NCBI GenBank assembly: GCA_028658405.1
Contig: JAKOGY010000013.1
Span: 1-41,915 of the forward strand
Reading direction: 5' to 3'
Origin: Dolichospermum sp. ST_sed8
GTDB taxonomy: Bacteria > Cyanobacteriota > Cyanobacteriia > Cyanobacteriales > Nostocaceae
Length of the DNA: 41,915 bases
Under the pieces are notes generated by a model. The model was not told the origin of the DNA. It saw nothing but the letters and a program-made list of their open reading frames with translations, and made no database searches. Every line of letters begins with the position of its first letter. Position 1 is the first letter of the stretch. The position numbers were made by a program, and so were the translations under genes. Positions 24,727 to 33,682 of this stretch are shown one piece after another.

Positions 24727-25204
24727 AGTGAATATATATTTGATATCCATATCATATATTTTATATCCTCTAAACGCAATATCCGAAACAGAAATCAAAT
24801 AAAATATACTTTGTGAAACGTTGTGACAAAGCAATAGATATTGGGCAAGTTGATTTTTTGGACATTTTTATTGAGAAGCTAGATAAAATCTTGTAAATTC
24901 TCACCACAATTTGACATATTTGTAAACAAAAATACAGTTTAACAAATGATTTGTATGGGAGAATATAGGCAAATAAATAATTATTTTCACCTAAAATATA
25001 ACTGCCATTTTCCACTAAAATATACATCACCATAATAATGGCAAAATGCCGTTATTTTCTATTTAAAATGAGATATCATCAAAATAATTGGCAATAATAC
25101 ATCTTCCATACTTGTGAATTTCTAGGTTAAATATAATTACTAATTGCCGTAGTCAAATCTAGGTTTATCTATATATTTTATCATGCAGATGCACCATATA
25201 GATT
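24727..25204. other. AT-rich intergenic region without a recognisable gene
   Basis: 478 bases between two divergent transcription units. I see only AT-rich sequence, a TTGACA hexamer near 24913 without a clear -10, and an imperfect hairpin TAATGGCA-AAA-TGCCGTTA near 25037-25055. It presumably carries the promoters of the kinase gene and the PIN module. Confidence 0.6.
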
Positions 25205-27322
25205 ATGATCTGCTGTCTAAATCCCGATTGTTCAAATCCACAAAATCCCAATAATCATAAAGTTTGTCAAACTTGTCAAACTCCTTTAGTGACACTTTTG
25301 AGAAATCGGTTTCGTGTGATCCGTGTTCTTTCTGATGAAGGCGGATTTGGCAGAACTTATATATCAGAAGATATTGATAAATTAAATGAATTATGCGTAA
25401 TTAAACAACTAGCACCAAAATTCCAAGGTACTTGGTCACAAAAAAAAGCAATTCAGTTATTCTCAGAAGAAGCAAAGCGACTCCAGGAATTAGGAGAACA
25501 TCCTCAAATTCCGACTTTAATAGCTTATTTTCAACAAGATAATTGTTTGTATTTAGTACAACAATTTATTGATGGTCAAAATTTATTCAATGAATTACAG
25601 TCTCGGAGAATTTATAAAGATTGGGATATTCAATCTATTTTATTAGATTTATTACCAATTATCAAATTCGTGCATCAACATGGGGTAATTCATCGTGATA
25701 TTAAGCCAGAAAATATTATTCGTCGTAAATCTGATGGGAGATTAATAATTATTGATTTTGGTTCTTCCAAACAGTTGACTGCACAAGTACAGCGAAAAAA
25801 TGGTACTTCTATCGGTTCACATGGTTATTCTCCCATTGAACAAATTAGAGATGGAAAAGCACATCTCTCCAGTGACTTATTTAGTTTAGGTGCTACTTGT
25901 TTTCATCTATTAACGGGAATTTCTCCTTTTCAATTATGGATGGAATATGGTTATAGTTGGATAGATAATTGGCAGCATTATTTACGCTTTCCATTGAGTG
26001 TAGAATTAGTAGAAATTATAGATAAGCTACTACAAAAAGAAATACAGGATCGTTATCAATCTGCTGATGAAGTAATTAGAGATTTGATGAAAAAACATAC
26101 TCATATTCTGCCAGCAGCAAATTACAATAATATTAAAACAGATATAAAGAATCCTCAAACACATTCATCAAAATATATTTGGGTAAGAAATTTAACTTTT
26201 CTGTTAGGAATAATTGTTTTTGTCGCATTAGCAGAATCTGGTTATCGAGAATTTCGCAAGTTAAACCCTGATTTCTCTTTTAGTTGGAGTCAGCCTCGCA
26301 ATAGTACACCAACATCTGCAATATCAGAAAAAAATTTGTCTTTAGTCAATACTTTTTCTGGACATAAAAGTAAAATTTTATCTGTGGTCATGAGTCCAAA
26401 TGGTAAACTAATTATTAGTGGTGGTGATTGTCCAGAAAGTAAGAATATTCAATGTCATAATCTTAAATTATGGGATGTAATTACAGGTAGAGAAATTACC
26501 AGTCTTCAGGGACATTCTCAAAATGTAAATACAGTAGCTATCACTGCTAATGGGAGAATTTTAGTTAGTGGTAGTGATGATAAACGTATTAAAGTTTGGA
26601 ATTTACAAACAAATCAATTAATTCACACTTTAAATAGTCATACTGATGCGGTTCATAGTTTAGCTATTAGTGCTGATGGTAAAACCTTAGTTAGTGGTAG
26701 TGATGATCAAACTATCAAGGTTTGGAATTTAATCACAGGTAAGCTAATTCGCACTTTAATAGGTCATAAATATTGGGTGCGTTCTGTAGATATTAGTCCT
26801 GATGGTGTCACTTTAGCAAGTGGTAGTTTTGATAAAACAATTAAATTATGGAATATTAATCAAGCAGAACCGATTCAAGATTTAGCTACTAGTTTACAAA
26901 CGGTTATAGCTGTGGCTTTTAGTCCAGATGGTAAAATTTTAGCAAGTTCCAGCCGCGATCGCACTATTAAATTATGGAATCTACAAACTCGAAAAGAAAT
27001 TCGCACTCTCATGGTAGAAGATAATAGCGTTAATACCATTGCTTTTAGTCCTGATGGTAAAATTTTAGCTAGTGCTGGACGAAATATTTCTGGAGAACAA
27101 AACTATCACACCATTAAACTCTGGAATGTGGCTACAGGAGAGGAAATGCTGACATTGACGGGACATACTAATGCTGTTACCTCCCTTGCTTTTAGTGCTG
27201 ACGGGAAGTTTCTAGTTAGTGGTGGTGAAGATAATTTAATTAAAATTTGGCAGGTTTCAGTCAAGAATGATAAAAATTCTGCCCGTCGAGGTTTGGTACT
27301 TGATAAAACTAAATTTCGGTAG
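25205..27322 (+). CDS. Ser/Thr protein kinase with WD40 repeats
   Basis: 705 residues. An N-terminal four-cysteine ribbon (CCLNPDCSNP, CQTCQTPL) is followed by a Hanks-type kinase (about 35-295) with DEGGFGRTYISED (Gly loop), CVIKQL (ATP lysine), HRDIKPENI (catalytic loop) and DFGSSKQL. One membrane span (about 328-348, LTFLLGIIVFVALA) leads to seven WD40 repeats (385-690) with repeated LWD/VWN endings. The layout is a common cyanobacterial one: cytoplasmic kinase, outward beta-propeller. Target and signal unknown. No partner genes in the same direction. Confidence 0.92.
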   Translation: MICCLNPDCSNPQNPNNHKVCQTCQTPLVTLLRNRFRVIRVLSDEGGFGRTYISEDIDKLNELCVIKQLAPKFQGTWSQKKAIQLFSEEAKRLQELGEHPQIPTLIAYFQQDNCLYLVQQFIDGQNLFNELQSRRIYKDWDIQSILLDLLPIIKFVHQHGVIHRDIKPENIIRRKSDGRLIIIDFGSSKQLTAQVQRKNGTSIGSHGYSPIEQIRDGKAHLSSDLFSLGATCFHLLTGISPFQLWMEYGYSWIDNWQHYLRFPLSVELVEIIDKLLQKEIQDRYQSADEVIRDLMKKHTHILPAANYNNIKTDIKNPQTHSSKYIWVRNLTFLLGIIVFVALAESGYREFRKLNPDFSFSWSQPRNSTPTSAISEKNLSLVNTFSGHKSKILSVVMSPNGKLIISGGDCPESKNIQCHNLKLWDVITGREITSLQGHSQNVNTVAITANGRILVSGSDDKRIKVWNLQTNQLIHTLNSHTDAVHSLAISADGKTLVSGSDDQTIKVWNLITGKLIRTLIGHKYWVRSVDISPDGVTLASGSFDKTIKLWNINQAEPIQDLATSLQTVIAVAFSPDGKILASSSRDRTIKLWNLQTRKEIRTLMVEDNSVNTIAFSPDGKILASAGRNISGEQNYHTIKLWNVATGEEMLTLTGHTNAVTSLAFSADGKFLVSGGEDNLIKIWQVSVKNDKNSARRGLVLDKTKFR

Positions 27323-27346
27323 TTTATGAGATTACGGATTATAACT

Positions 27347-27628
27347 TTATAATGTCCCCGATTCTAGTTGATCTAAATATATGAAATCAGGAGACTTTAC
27401 GCCAGCTTCTTGTCTAATTCTCACAAGTTTGGGAGATTCAAAAAAACGTTTTGCATCTTCTATGGATGTCCAGGATGAAAAATGCACTATTTGATTGGGA
27501 TTATTTTCGTATTTTAAAACCTGATATGTTATTTCTCCGGCTTCTTTGCGGATATTGGCTGCATCATCAAAAACTTTTTTCCATGCTTCATAGTCTTCGA
27601 CTTCATGGATAATCAATACATATTTCAT
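27347..27628 (-). CDS. Antibiotic-biosynthesis-monooxygenase-like (ABM) small protein
   Basis: 93 residues with the dimeric alpha/beta-barrel pattern: YVLIIHEVEDYEAWKKVFDD at the start, HFSSWTSIEDAKRFFESPKL in the middle. The fold covers monooxygenases, heme-degrading and stress proteins; no specific catalytic set is evident. Convergent with the kinase gene, 24 bases apart. Confidence 0.7.
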   Translation of the reverse strand: MKYVLIIHEVEDYEAWKKVFDDAANIRKEAGEITYQVLKYENNPNQIVHFSSWTSIEDAKRFFESPKLVRIRQEAGVKSPDFIYLDQLESGTL

Positions 27629-27715
27629 GATTTTGTTTAGTTGCTAGTGTTTCTTAATTAGTTGAATAAATGCTTTAAAAATCGTAGTTAAATTTTATCA
27701 TAATTGCCTGGAAAT

Positions 27716-27874
27716 TTATTTTTGATGCCAGTTAGTGATTAAGAATAAAGTCAGAAACGCTATAGGAATAATATGTTCAACTTCAAAGGGAAAATTAAAT
27801 ACTAATTCCGGTGCATGACAATATTCACAGCGATGAAAAGCGCGATCTGCTACCAGATGATAAAATGGATTCAT
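27716..27874 (-). pseudogene. Truncated HNH endonuclease
   Basis: 52 codons: starts MNPFYHLVADRAFHRCEYCH and continues to FPFEVEHIIP, i.e. the first CxxC zinc pair and the EH of an HNH nuclease. The reading then leaves the family pattern (AFLTLFLITNW) and stops, so the second half with the remaining zinc and catalytic residues is missing. Its ATG overlaps the stop of the 120-residue gene (ATGA), showing an operon. Family length is about twice this. Confidence 0.7.
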
Positions 27875-28233
27875 TGACTCAATTGTTGTGCTAAATATGC
27901 AGTTCTAGCTGTAGCAGCATTGAGTTCAGCATTAACAAGATTATCTAATTCAATTTGTATTTCTGGGGGAAGTGTTTGTCCTTGATCTCGTGCTGTTCTC
28001 CACATATTCATTAAGTCAGATAAACGTTGTTTTTGCTCGTTAGTAAAAAATTGATCGGCATGAAAGTTATCAATAATTAATAATGCCCGAAATTCAACTT
28101 CACCTAATTGTTGAGTTAACGCATCTAAAGCTTGACCGGCAGTTTTGCCAATAGACTGTTTATCTCCAGCAATGGCGCGATAAGACCTTTCTCCATTGGC
28201 ATTTGATGTAGGTACAATAGCAACTGTAGTCAT
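27871..28233 (-). CDS. Conserved hypothetical protein paired with an HNH gene
   Basis: 120 residues, unrecognised. Residues 1-45 (VAIVPTSNANGERSYRAIAG, KTAGQALDALTQQL) look like a small beta-beta-alpha unit. The rest is helical with FHADQFFTNEQKQRLSDLM and Ala-rich NAELNAATARTAYLAQQL. Translationally coupled by ATGA to the HNH remnant, so it likely once worked with that nuclease, perhaps as a specificity or control protein; that is inference. Confidence 0.6.
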   Translation of the reverse strand: MTTVAIVPTSNANGERSYRAIAGDKQSIGKTAGQALDALTQQLGEVEFRALLIIDNFHADQFFTNEQKQRLSDLMNMWRTARDQGQTLPPEIQIELDNLVNAELNAATARTAYLAQQLSQ

Positions 28234-28325
28234 AATACTAATTAAGGATATCTGTTATTTATCAATTATAGTAGTAAATAGGGTATATTAATTTTATGTG
28301 AGGCTGCACAGAATAATCACATCCA

Positions 28326-28898
28326 TTAATTTATTAGTAATTTTTGTAAAACAGAAACAGATTTGGGAATTTGCTGTTTTATTAAAATTTCTAACAATTC
28401 ATCTAAATTGATTGGAGGTTTTTTTAAGGTATTTAATTGATTCTTAACTGCTTGACAAACCAGATCAGAATTAAGGTCAATTAAATGCAAAATAAACTCA
28501 TCTGGATGCTGTGCTTTAATACCATATTCTCCAATATTTTCAGAGAGAAAATCTTTTAAATTAAAAGTAACAATTATTTCAGCATCACTTTTAATAGCTG
28601 CTGCTAAAACATGGCGATCATCTACATCTGGAAGTTCTAATTCATCAATTAATTGTTCATATCCTGTTACTAAACAATCTCGAACATTTTGATTCATTAA
28701 ATTTTTTGTTCTTTCTAACTGTTTATAAGTCAGATCCGGGCGATTTTTTAAAACATTACTCATCCATTCTTCATGAATTTTTTCAGTCCATTTTGCCTGA
28801 AATAAATCAGTCAAAGCTAACCACATCAAAAAATCTCTGAGAGGTGCAGGATATAAAACACAAGCATCATAAACAACTATCAAACCAATTGCTTGCAT
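28326..28898 (-). CDS. PIN-domain toxin (VapC-like)
   Basis: 190 residues with the PIN pattern: IVVYDACVLYPAPLRDFLMW (first Asp), KIHEEWMSNVLKNRP, DVDDRHVLAAAIKSDAEIIV and TFNLKDF. It is the same family as the N-terminal part of the protein at 23399-24196 but ends without the beta-rich extension. The start immediately follows the stop of the excisionase-type gene (adjacent bases 28898/28899). Confidence 0.82.
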   Translation of the reverse strand: MQAIGLIVVYDACVLYPAPLRDFLMWLALTDLFQAKWTEKIHEEWMSNVLKNRPDLTYKQLERTKNLMNQNVRDCLVTGYEQLIDELELPDVDDRHVLAAAIKSDAEIIVTFNLKDFLSENIGEYGIKAQHPDEFILHLIDLNSDLVCQAVKNQLNTLKKPPINLDELLEILIKQQIPKSVSVLQKLLIN

Positions 28899-29321
28899 TT
28901 AATATCCCATATTTAATTCTTGAGCTTGATTTGCCAATTCTGCTAAAGTTTCTCTGCGTTTAGCATCAATTGTATTTTTATACTCTATCAAATCTTGATA
29001 GAATATTTTGCGACGATTTCCGACTTTATGACAAGGAATTTCACCAGATTCTAATAATTGAATCACATAAGGATGGGAAACATTAAGAATTTTAGCCGCT
29101 TCTTGTATTGTTACTTGATCAGCAGTAGCAAGATTTTTCTTTCTATTTCTAGCTATAAAATCTAAAAATGCTTTGACAAAAGAATTATCTTTCATAATTG
29201 GGTGAAATATTTTACTCATACCTAGTGTTTCTCCCTTTTTGTGATAAACAACTATATACTTGCTAGAAAGATTTACAGCAGTACGAGAAGAATTTGGATT
29301 GTTGCGAAGCTTCACTTTCAT
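28899..29321 (-). CDS. Excisionase-type DNA-binding antitoxin
   Basis: About 140 residues with the excisionase-type winged helix VTIQEAAKILNVSHPYVIQL, then GEIPCHKVGNRRKIFYQDLIEYK, ending in a charged helix TIDAKRRETLAEL. It pairs with the PIN toxin downstream. The start is uncertain: ATG 29321 gives the longest form, while ATG 29219 (MSKIFHPIM) has a GGGAG site 11 bases upstream and would give 106 residues. The N-terminal part of the long form has no family pattern I know. Confidence 0.75.
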   Translation of the reverse strand: MKVKLRNNPNSSRTAVNLSSKYIVVYHKKGETLGMSKIFHPIMKDNSFVKAFLDFIARNRKKNLATADQVTIQEAAKILNVSHPYVIQLLESGEIPCHKVGNRRKIFYQDLIEYKNTIDAKRRETLAELANQAQELNMGY

Positions 29322-29375
29322 TACTTGCAATGATTTATATACCCATTCTCAATGGTACCATATTTTTCTGAAAAA

Positions 29376-29440
29376 GTCTGTAGGATGGGTTGACGGTTGA
29401 CGCAAGGAAACCGAATATTAATCAACAATAATATATAAGG
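29376..29440. repeat. Decayed copy of a TGTAGG...TTGACGCAA repeat upstream of dhaK
   Basis: GTCTGTAGGATGGGTTGACG through CAACAATAATATATAAGG aligns with the element at 31327-31387 downstream of dhaL. The pair flanks dhaKL in direct orientation. Confidence 0.6.
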
Positions 29441-29504
29441 CTTGTTGCTTGAATTCTGCCCTGCGGTATAGTTGTTTTGGCAATTTTTTCGGTAGACTTA
29501 GACC

Positions 29505-30578
29505 ATGAAAAAGCTGATTAATCGTCCAGAAAACTTTGTCCGTGAAAGTCTCGAAGGCATGATGTTAGCTCATAGGGATTTAATTAGAATTAACTATGAG
29601 CCTAGTTTTGTCTATAGAGCCGATGTACCCCCACAGGGAAAGGTAGCCATGATCTCCGGTGGTGGTAGTGGTCATGAACCCATGCACAGCGGCTTTGTCG
29701 GTCACGGAATGCTAGATGCTGCTTGTCCTGGAGGAATTTTCACCTCACCCACTCCTGACCAAATGTTAGCAGCCGCAAAACAGGTAAATCGTGGTGCTGG
29801 TATTCTTTATCTGGTGAAAAATTACAGCGGCGATGTGATGAACTTTGAAATAGCTATAGAATTAGCTCATAGTCAAGGTATCCGCGCTGTCAATATTTTA
29901 ATTGATGATGATATCGCTATCAAAGATCGTCTTTATACCCAAGGCCGACGGGGTGTAGGTACAACAGTGTTAGCAGAAAAAATCTCTGGCGCAGCCGCAG
30001 AACAAGGATATAATTTACACCAATTAGCAGATTTGTGTAGAAAGGTGAATCTCAGTGGTAAAAGTATGGGTGTAGCTTTGAGTTCTTGTACAGTCCCGGA
30101 AAGAGGAATACCTACTTTTACATTGGGTGACGATGAAATAGAATTAGGAATTGGTATTCATGGAGAGCAGGGAAAAGAAAAAGTACCTATGAAATCGGGT
30201 GATGAAATTACAGATATTTTAGCAAATTCTATTATTAATGATCCAAATTATTGTCGGATAGTCAGGGAGTGGGATGACAAGATTGGCAAATGGGTAGATT
30301 TAGAACTGTTAAATAAACCATTTGAAAAAGGCGATCGCCTCTTAGCTTATGTTAACAGTATGGGTGGGACTTCCATTGCGGAACTCTATCTCGTCTATCG
30401 CAAACTCGCAGAGATTTGTGAATTGGAAGGACTGGAAATCGTGCGGAATCTAATTGGACCCTACATGACATCATTAGATATGCAAGGTTGCTCTATCACA
30501 CTGCTGAAATTAGATGATGAGATGATCCGTCTTTGGGATGCACCAGTCAAAACGCCAAGTTTACGCTGGGGAATTTAA
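29505..30578 (+). CDS. dhaK: Dihydroxyacetone kinase subunit DhaK
   Basis: 357-residue substrate-binding subunit. It holds dihydroxyacetone through a histidine; GIGIHGEQG near residue 222 carries that His. MISGGGSGHEPMHSGFVGHG (about 50) and ACPGGIFTSPT (about 74) are the classic substrate-site blocks. With DhaL it phosphorylates dihydroxyacetone to the glycolytic triose phosphate. ATG 29505; length normal. dhaL follows after one base. Confidence 0.94.
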   Translation: MKKLINRPENFVRESLEGMMLAHRDLIRINYEPSFVYRADVPPQGKVAMISGGGSGHEPMHSGFVGHGMLDAACPGGIFTSPTPDQMLAAAKQVNRGAGILYLVKNYSGDVMNFEIAIELAHSQGIRAVNILIDDDIAIKDRLYTQGRRGVGTTVLAEKISGAAAEQGYNLHQLADLCRKVNLSGKSMGVALSSCTVPERGIPTFTLGDDEIELGIGIHGEQGKEKVPMKSGDEITDILANSIINDPNYCRIVREWDDKIGKWVDLELLNKPFEKGDRLLAYVNSMGGTSIAELYLVYRKLAEICELEGLEIVRNLIGPYMTSLDMQGCSITLLKLDDEMIRLWDAPVKTPSLRWGI

Positions 30579-30579
30579 A

Positions 30580-31218
30580 ATGGTTAATCAAGTGCAAATT
30601 ATTGAATGGTTACAAGTATTTGCTGATGTGATTGAGCGTGATAAAGATACCTTGACAGAGTTAGATGCAGCCATAGGTGATGCTGATCACGGTATTAATA
30701 TGGATCGTGGCTTTAAAAAAATTACCAATATTTTACCGAGTTTTGCGGATCAAGATATTAGCAGCATTTTCAAGACTGTGAGCATCACTTTGATTTCCAG
30801 TATTGGTGGTGCAAGTGGCGCTTTGTATGGAACTTGGTTTTTAAGAGCTAGTGTTGCAACCGATGGTAAAGAAGAATTAACAGAAGAGGATATGTTGAAA
30901 TTACTAAAATCTGGTTTAGAAGGTGTAACTGAGCGTGGTAAAGCACAGTTAGGAGACAAAACAATGGTAGATGTACTATCTCCTGCCGTTATCGCTTTTG
31001 AACAAGCAATCAGGAATAGCTCAAGCACTGCATCGGCTTTGCGAATAGCTATCATAGCGGCAGAACAGGGATTAAAAGAGACTATACCCATGTTAGCAAA
31101 AAAGGGGAGAGCGAGTTATTTAGGCGATCGCAGTATTGGACATCAAGATCCGGGAGGTACTTGTGCTTACTGGATGTTGCTGAGTTTATTACAGGTGGTA
31201 GAAGGTTCTGGAGGTTAA
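30580..31218 (+). CDS. dhaL: Dihydroxyacetone kinase subunit DhaL
   Basis: 212-residue nucleotide-binding subunit. The magnesium-binding aspartates are in ELDAAIGDADHGINMDRGF (about 26-44); LGDKTMVDVLSPA and GDRSIGHQDPGGTCAYWML complete the family pattern. ATG 30580 is chosen over an in-frame ATG 14 codons earlier that overlaps dhaK. No DhaM phosphocarrier gene follows in the window, so the phosphate donor (PTS versus ATP) cannot be told from here. Confidence 0.93.
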   Translation: MVNQVQIIEWLQVFADVIERDKDTLTELDAAIGDADHGINMDRGFKKITNILPSFADQDISSIFKTVSITLISSIGGASGALYGTWFLRASVATDGKEELTEEDMLKLLKSGLEGVTERGKAQLGDKTMVDVLSPAVIAFEQAIRNSSSTASALRIAIIAAEQGLKETIPMLAKKGRASYLGDRSIGHQDPGGTCAYWMLLSLLQVVEGSGG

Positions 31219-31326
31219 CCGTCTGGGAATTAATGCCCATGTTTTTATTACTTCAGTATTAATACTTGTTATTCTAATGTATAACTTAACCATATAATTG
31301 TCAAATTTTTTACTTCCTGTGCAATG

Positions 31327-31414
31327 GTCTGTAGGTTGGGTTGACGCAAAGAAACCCAATATCAACTAACAATAATACATAAGTTGGGTTGCATTTCATT
31401 TAACCCAACCTACA
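31327..31414. repeat. Inverted-repeat mini-element between dhaL and the ATPase/TOPRIM pair
   Basis: Arms TGTAGGTTGGGTT (31330-31342) and AACCCAACCTACA (31402-31414) are perfect 13-base inverted repeats with an inner GGGTT/AACCC pair. A common non-autonomous cyanobacterial repeat; probably also separates the convergent transcripts. Confidence 0.85.
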
Positions 31415-31421
31415 AAATTGT

Positions 31422-32372
31422 TTATTCTTCAATTAATTTGTATAGCGTCTTAAAGAAAAAAGGAATATGATTTTCAACAATACAATCTTGTTTTGAATAA
31501 AATTTACCAATTTCTAAAGATAACTGTTCTCTAAATTTGGATTCTGAATGAGTCCAATTATCATCAGGTAAAATTTGCTTCCAATATTCTTTAGATTTGA
31601 CAAGCATTAATACTGCATTTATTAACTTATTTTTATAATGTAAATTTTGATTATTTTGATACTCTTCTTGCCAAGAATATTGAAATTTATCTATTTCCAT
31701 ACCATCAAAACTAGAAAGGTGACTGATTCTCTTAATTACCCTTGACCAATGAATTTGTAAATCTGCATCATTAGTCATATCATTAACCATATCTAAATAA
31801 ATATTTTCTAAATTAACAGTATTTTCTTTATATATAGGAGTATATTGATTATCAAAAACTTCTTGAATATCAGGTTTTAAAAAATAAGCTTCTTTATGAA
31901 TTAAACCAGTAATCCATATACGATGATGGTTTAGATCAGTTTCATTAATCTTTGTTTCATCATAAATACTATAGAAAATATCATCAGTATTTTGAAATTT
32001 GTAATCCTTTTTAATATTTGCCAATTGAATATCTAAATCTACAATAGCAAAAATTTTATCAGGACTTAAAAATGATTGATTATTATCAGTATTATGTAAA
32101 TCTAAAAGCCCAAAAAATGTATTTAAAACATCATTTCTATCTCCACAATTAAAAAAAACTGGTCTATATTGCTTCCACCATGTTGGTACACAAGCATTAT
32201 AAAAATTAGCATCTGGCATTTGTTCCATTTGCTTATATAATTGAGGTGAGCGTCTACCTTCTACTTTTGGGGGAATAAGACCTTCATAGAGAATGACAAT
32301 TTTATTTTTAATTCTGCTATCTTGAATAATCTTTAAACAATGTTCTTTTAGTTCCTGCTCATTAAAACTCAT
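31422..32372 (-). CDS. TOPRIM/DUF4435-like putative effector nuclease
   Basis: 316 residues, no clear family name. It has the TOPRIM pattern: a strand ending VILYEG (E30), VFFNCGDRNDV (about 72) and IFAIVDLDIQ with a DxD at D112/D114, then ITGLIHKEAYFL (E161), as in DUF4435 proteins such as AriB. The C-terminal half is helical. It starts 17 bases after the ATPase gene on the same strand. If the match holds, this is the effector of a PARIS-like defence pair, released by its ATPase to cut nucleic acid. Confident on operon layout, moderate on TOPRIM. Confidence 0.55.
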   Translation of the reverse strand: MSFNEQELKEHCLKIIQDSRIKNKIVILYEGLIPPKVEGRRSPQLYKQMEQMPDANFYNACVPTWWKQYRPVFFNCGDRNDVLNTFFGLLDLHNTDNNQSFLSPDKIFAIVDLDIQLANIKKDYKFQNTDDIFYSIYDETKINETDLNHHRIWITGLIHKEAYFLKPDIQEVFDNQYTPIYKENTVNLENIYLDMVNDMTNDADLQIHWSRVIKRISHLSSFDGMEIDKFQYSWQEEYQNNQNLHYKNKLINAVLMLVKSKEYWKQILPDDNWTHSESKFREQLSLEIGKFYSKQDCIVENHIPFFFKTLYKLIEE

Positions 32373-32389
32373 ATTCTTGATTAGGTTGA

Positions 32390-33568
32390 TTATTGAATTG
32401 TTCTTGCTTGTAATTTTGGGTCTAATTCCTTAACATGAGCAGGTGTAACTGCATTACATAATTCATAGGAATGAGTTGCGAGAATATATTGATTACTCGC
32501 ACCCCATTCTTCTAAATCTCTAACTATTTGATATTGCCAATCTGGGTGAAATGATATTTCTAATTCATCCATTAATACAATAGCATCTTCTATATTATTA
32601 TGTTTTAGCCACATATATATACATAATCTTTTTAATTCTCCATGACTTAAATCTTCTGGATAAAGTTCTGTTTCATCACCATCAATTTTAAAATTAATTC
32701 CAGATAAGTCTGGTTCTACATTAATTTTTTTGTTAGTTAAAAGATTGTCGAGTTCATCTAATAATTTTACATAATTATTTCCATAATTTCCTCTTTGTTT
32801 TACGGCGTGTGCAAAATCATCTTCTTGTGCTTTTTTGAATGAAGCAATAAGAATATCTATAGATAAAAAATCATAGGTAAAAAATCCAGGCAATTTAGAA
32901 TTAGCTGCTTTAATTTGTTGATAATAGTTAGTTTGATTATTTTCCTGTTGTTTAAATAGTGATTTTCTGTTGTCTGGTTGTAAAAATAGAAATATTTGTG
33001 AAATATGAGCAGCTAAAAATATTTTATTTGATAATTCAATTACAAATTTATTTACTTCATCTATATATCTTCTATCAAATTGACAGAATAATCCCTCTCT
33101 AAAATTTTGAGCAGCTTGAAAATTACAAATAAAGAGTAAATCAATATATTTTTCTGATGTTTCCTTATGAAGAATAGTTGATTTAATTTCACCATCTTCA
33201 TTAAACAGATAAACAATATAATCTTCTATATATTCACCATCTAACAAATTAAGAATATAAGATTCACTACAAATAAAAAAATCAAGTGTTACAGTTTTAC
33301 TACTATCCCAAATATCAATAATAGTTAAAGTTCTTTTACCAGATTCATTATTAACTTGAAAACCATCAAGTAAATTCTGTATAAACTCCACTCTATCAGG
33401 ATTACCTGAACAGTGTAACAACACAAAAATCAATTGTAATAATGTACTTTTACCACCGCCATTTTGACTGCCAAGGGGAAAAATACGCGGAGTAAATTCC
33501 TTCTCAAAACTAATATCTACATCTTTTAAAGCTCGAAAATCAGGTACTTGAATTCTTTGTAAGTGCAT
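32390..33568 (-). CDS. AAA/ABC-type ATPase, putative defence sensor (AriA-like)
   Basis: 392-residue SMC/OLD-like ATPase. Walker A GSQNGGGKSTLLQ (G33-Q45), signature LSHGELKRL (about 307), Walker B AIVLMDELE (D334, E335), and H-loop ATHSYE (H366) are all intact. Insertions between the two halves (about 60-290) are helical and unlike recombination proteins. Such ATPases act as sensors in defence systems (PARIS, Gabija, OLD-type). The next gene encodes a TOPRIM-like protein, as in AriA-AriB. AT-rich relative to leuS. Start ATG 33568, with a 114-base gap to the TnpA-like gene read in the opposite direction. Confidence 0.8.
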   Translation of the reverse strand: MHLQRIQVPDFRALKDVDISFEKEFTPRIFPLGSQNGGGKSTLLQLIFVLLHCSGNPDRVEFIQNLLDGFQVNNESGKRTLTIIDIWDSSKTVTLDFFICSESYILNLLDGEYIEDYIVYLFNEDGEIKSTILHKETSEKYIDLLFICNFQAAQNFREGLFCQFDRRYIDEVNKFVIELSNKIFLAAHISQIFLFLQPDNRKSLFKQQENNQTNYYQQIKAANSKLPGFFTYDFLSIDILIASFKKAQEDDFAHAVKQRGNYGNNYVKLLDELDNLLTNKKINVEPDLSGINFKIDGDETELYPEDLSHGELKRLCIYMWLKHNNIEDAIVLMDELEISFHPDWQYQIVRDLEEWGASNQYILATHSYELCNAVTPAHVKELDPKLQARTIQ

Positions 33569-33682
33569 AAATCAATATAGTGGTTAAAGTTTTTGATTAC
33601 ACTATACTATAAAATATCTAATATTGGTATATAATTATGGAGATGATTATGAAAACATTGAAAATTATTGATAGAGTGTATT

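Noticed and set aside
24770-25033. 87-codon ORF on the minus strand in the kinase upstream region
   Set aside because: AT-rich sequence with low-complexity residues, no ribosome site, no family pattern.
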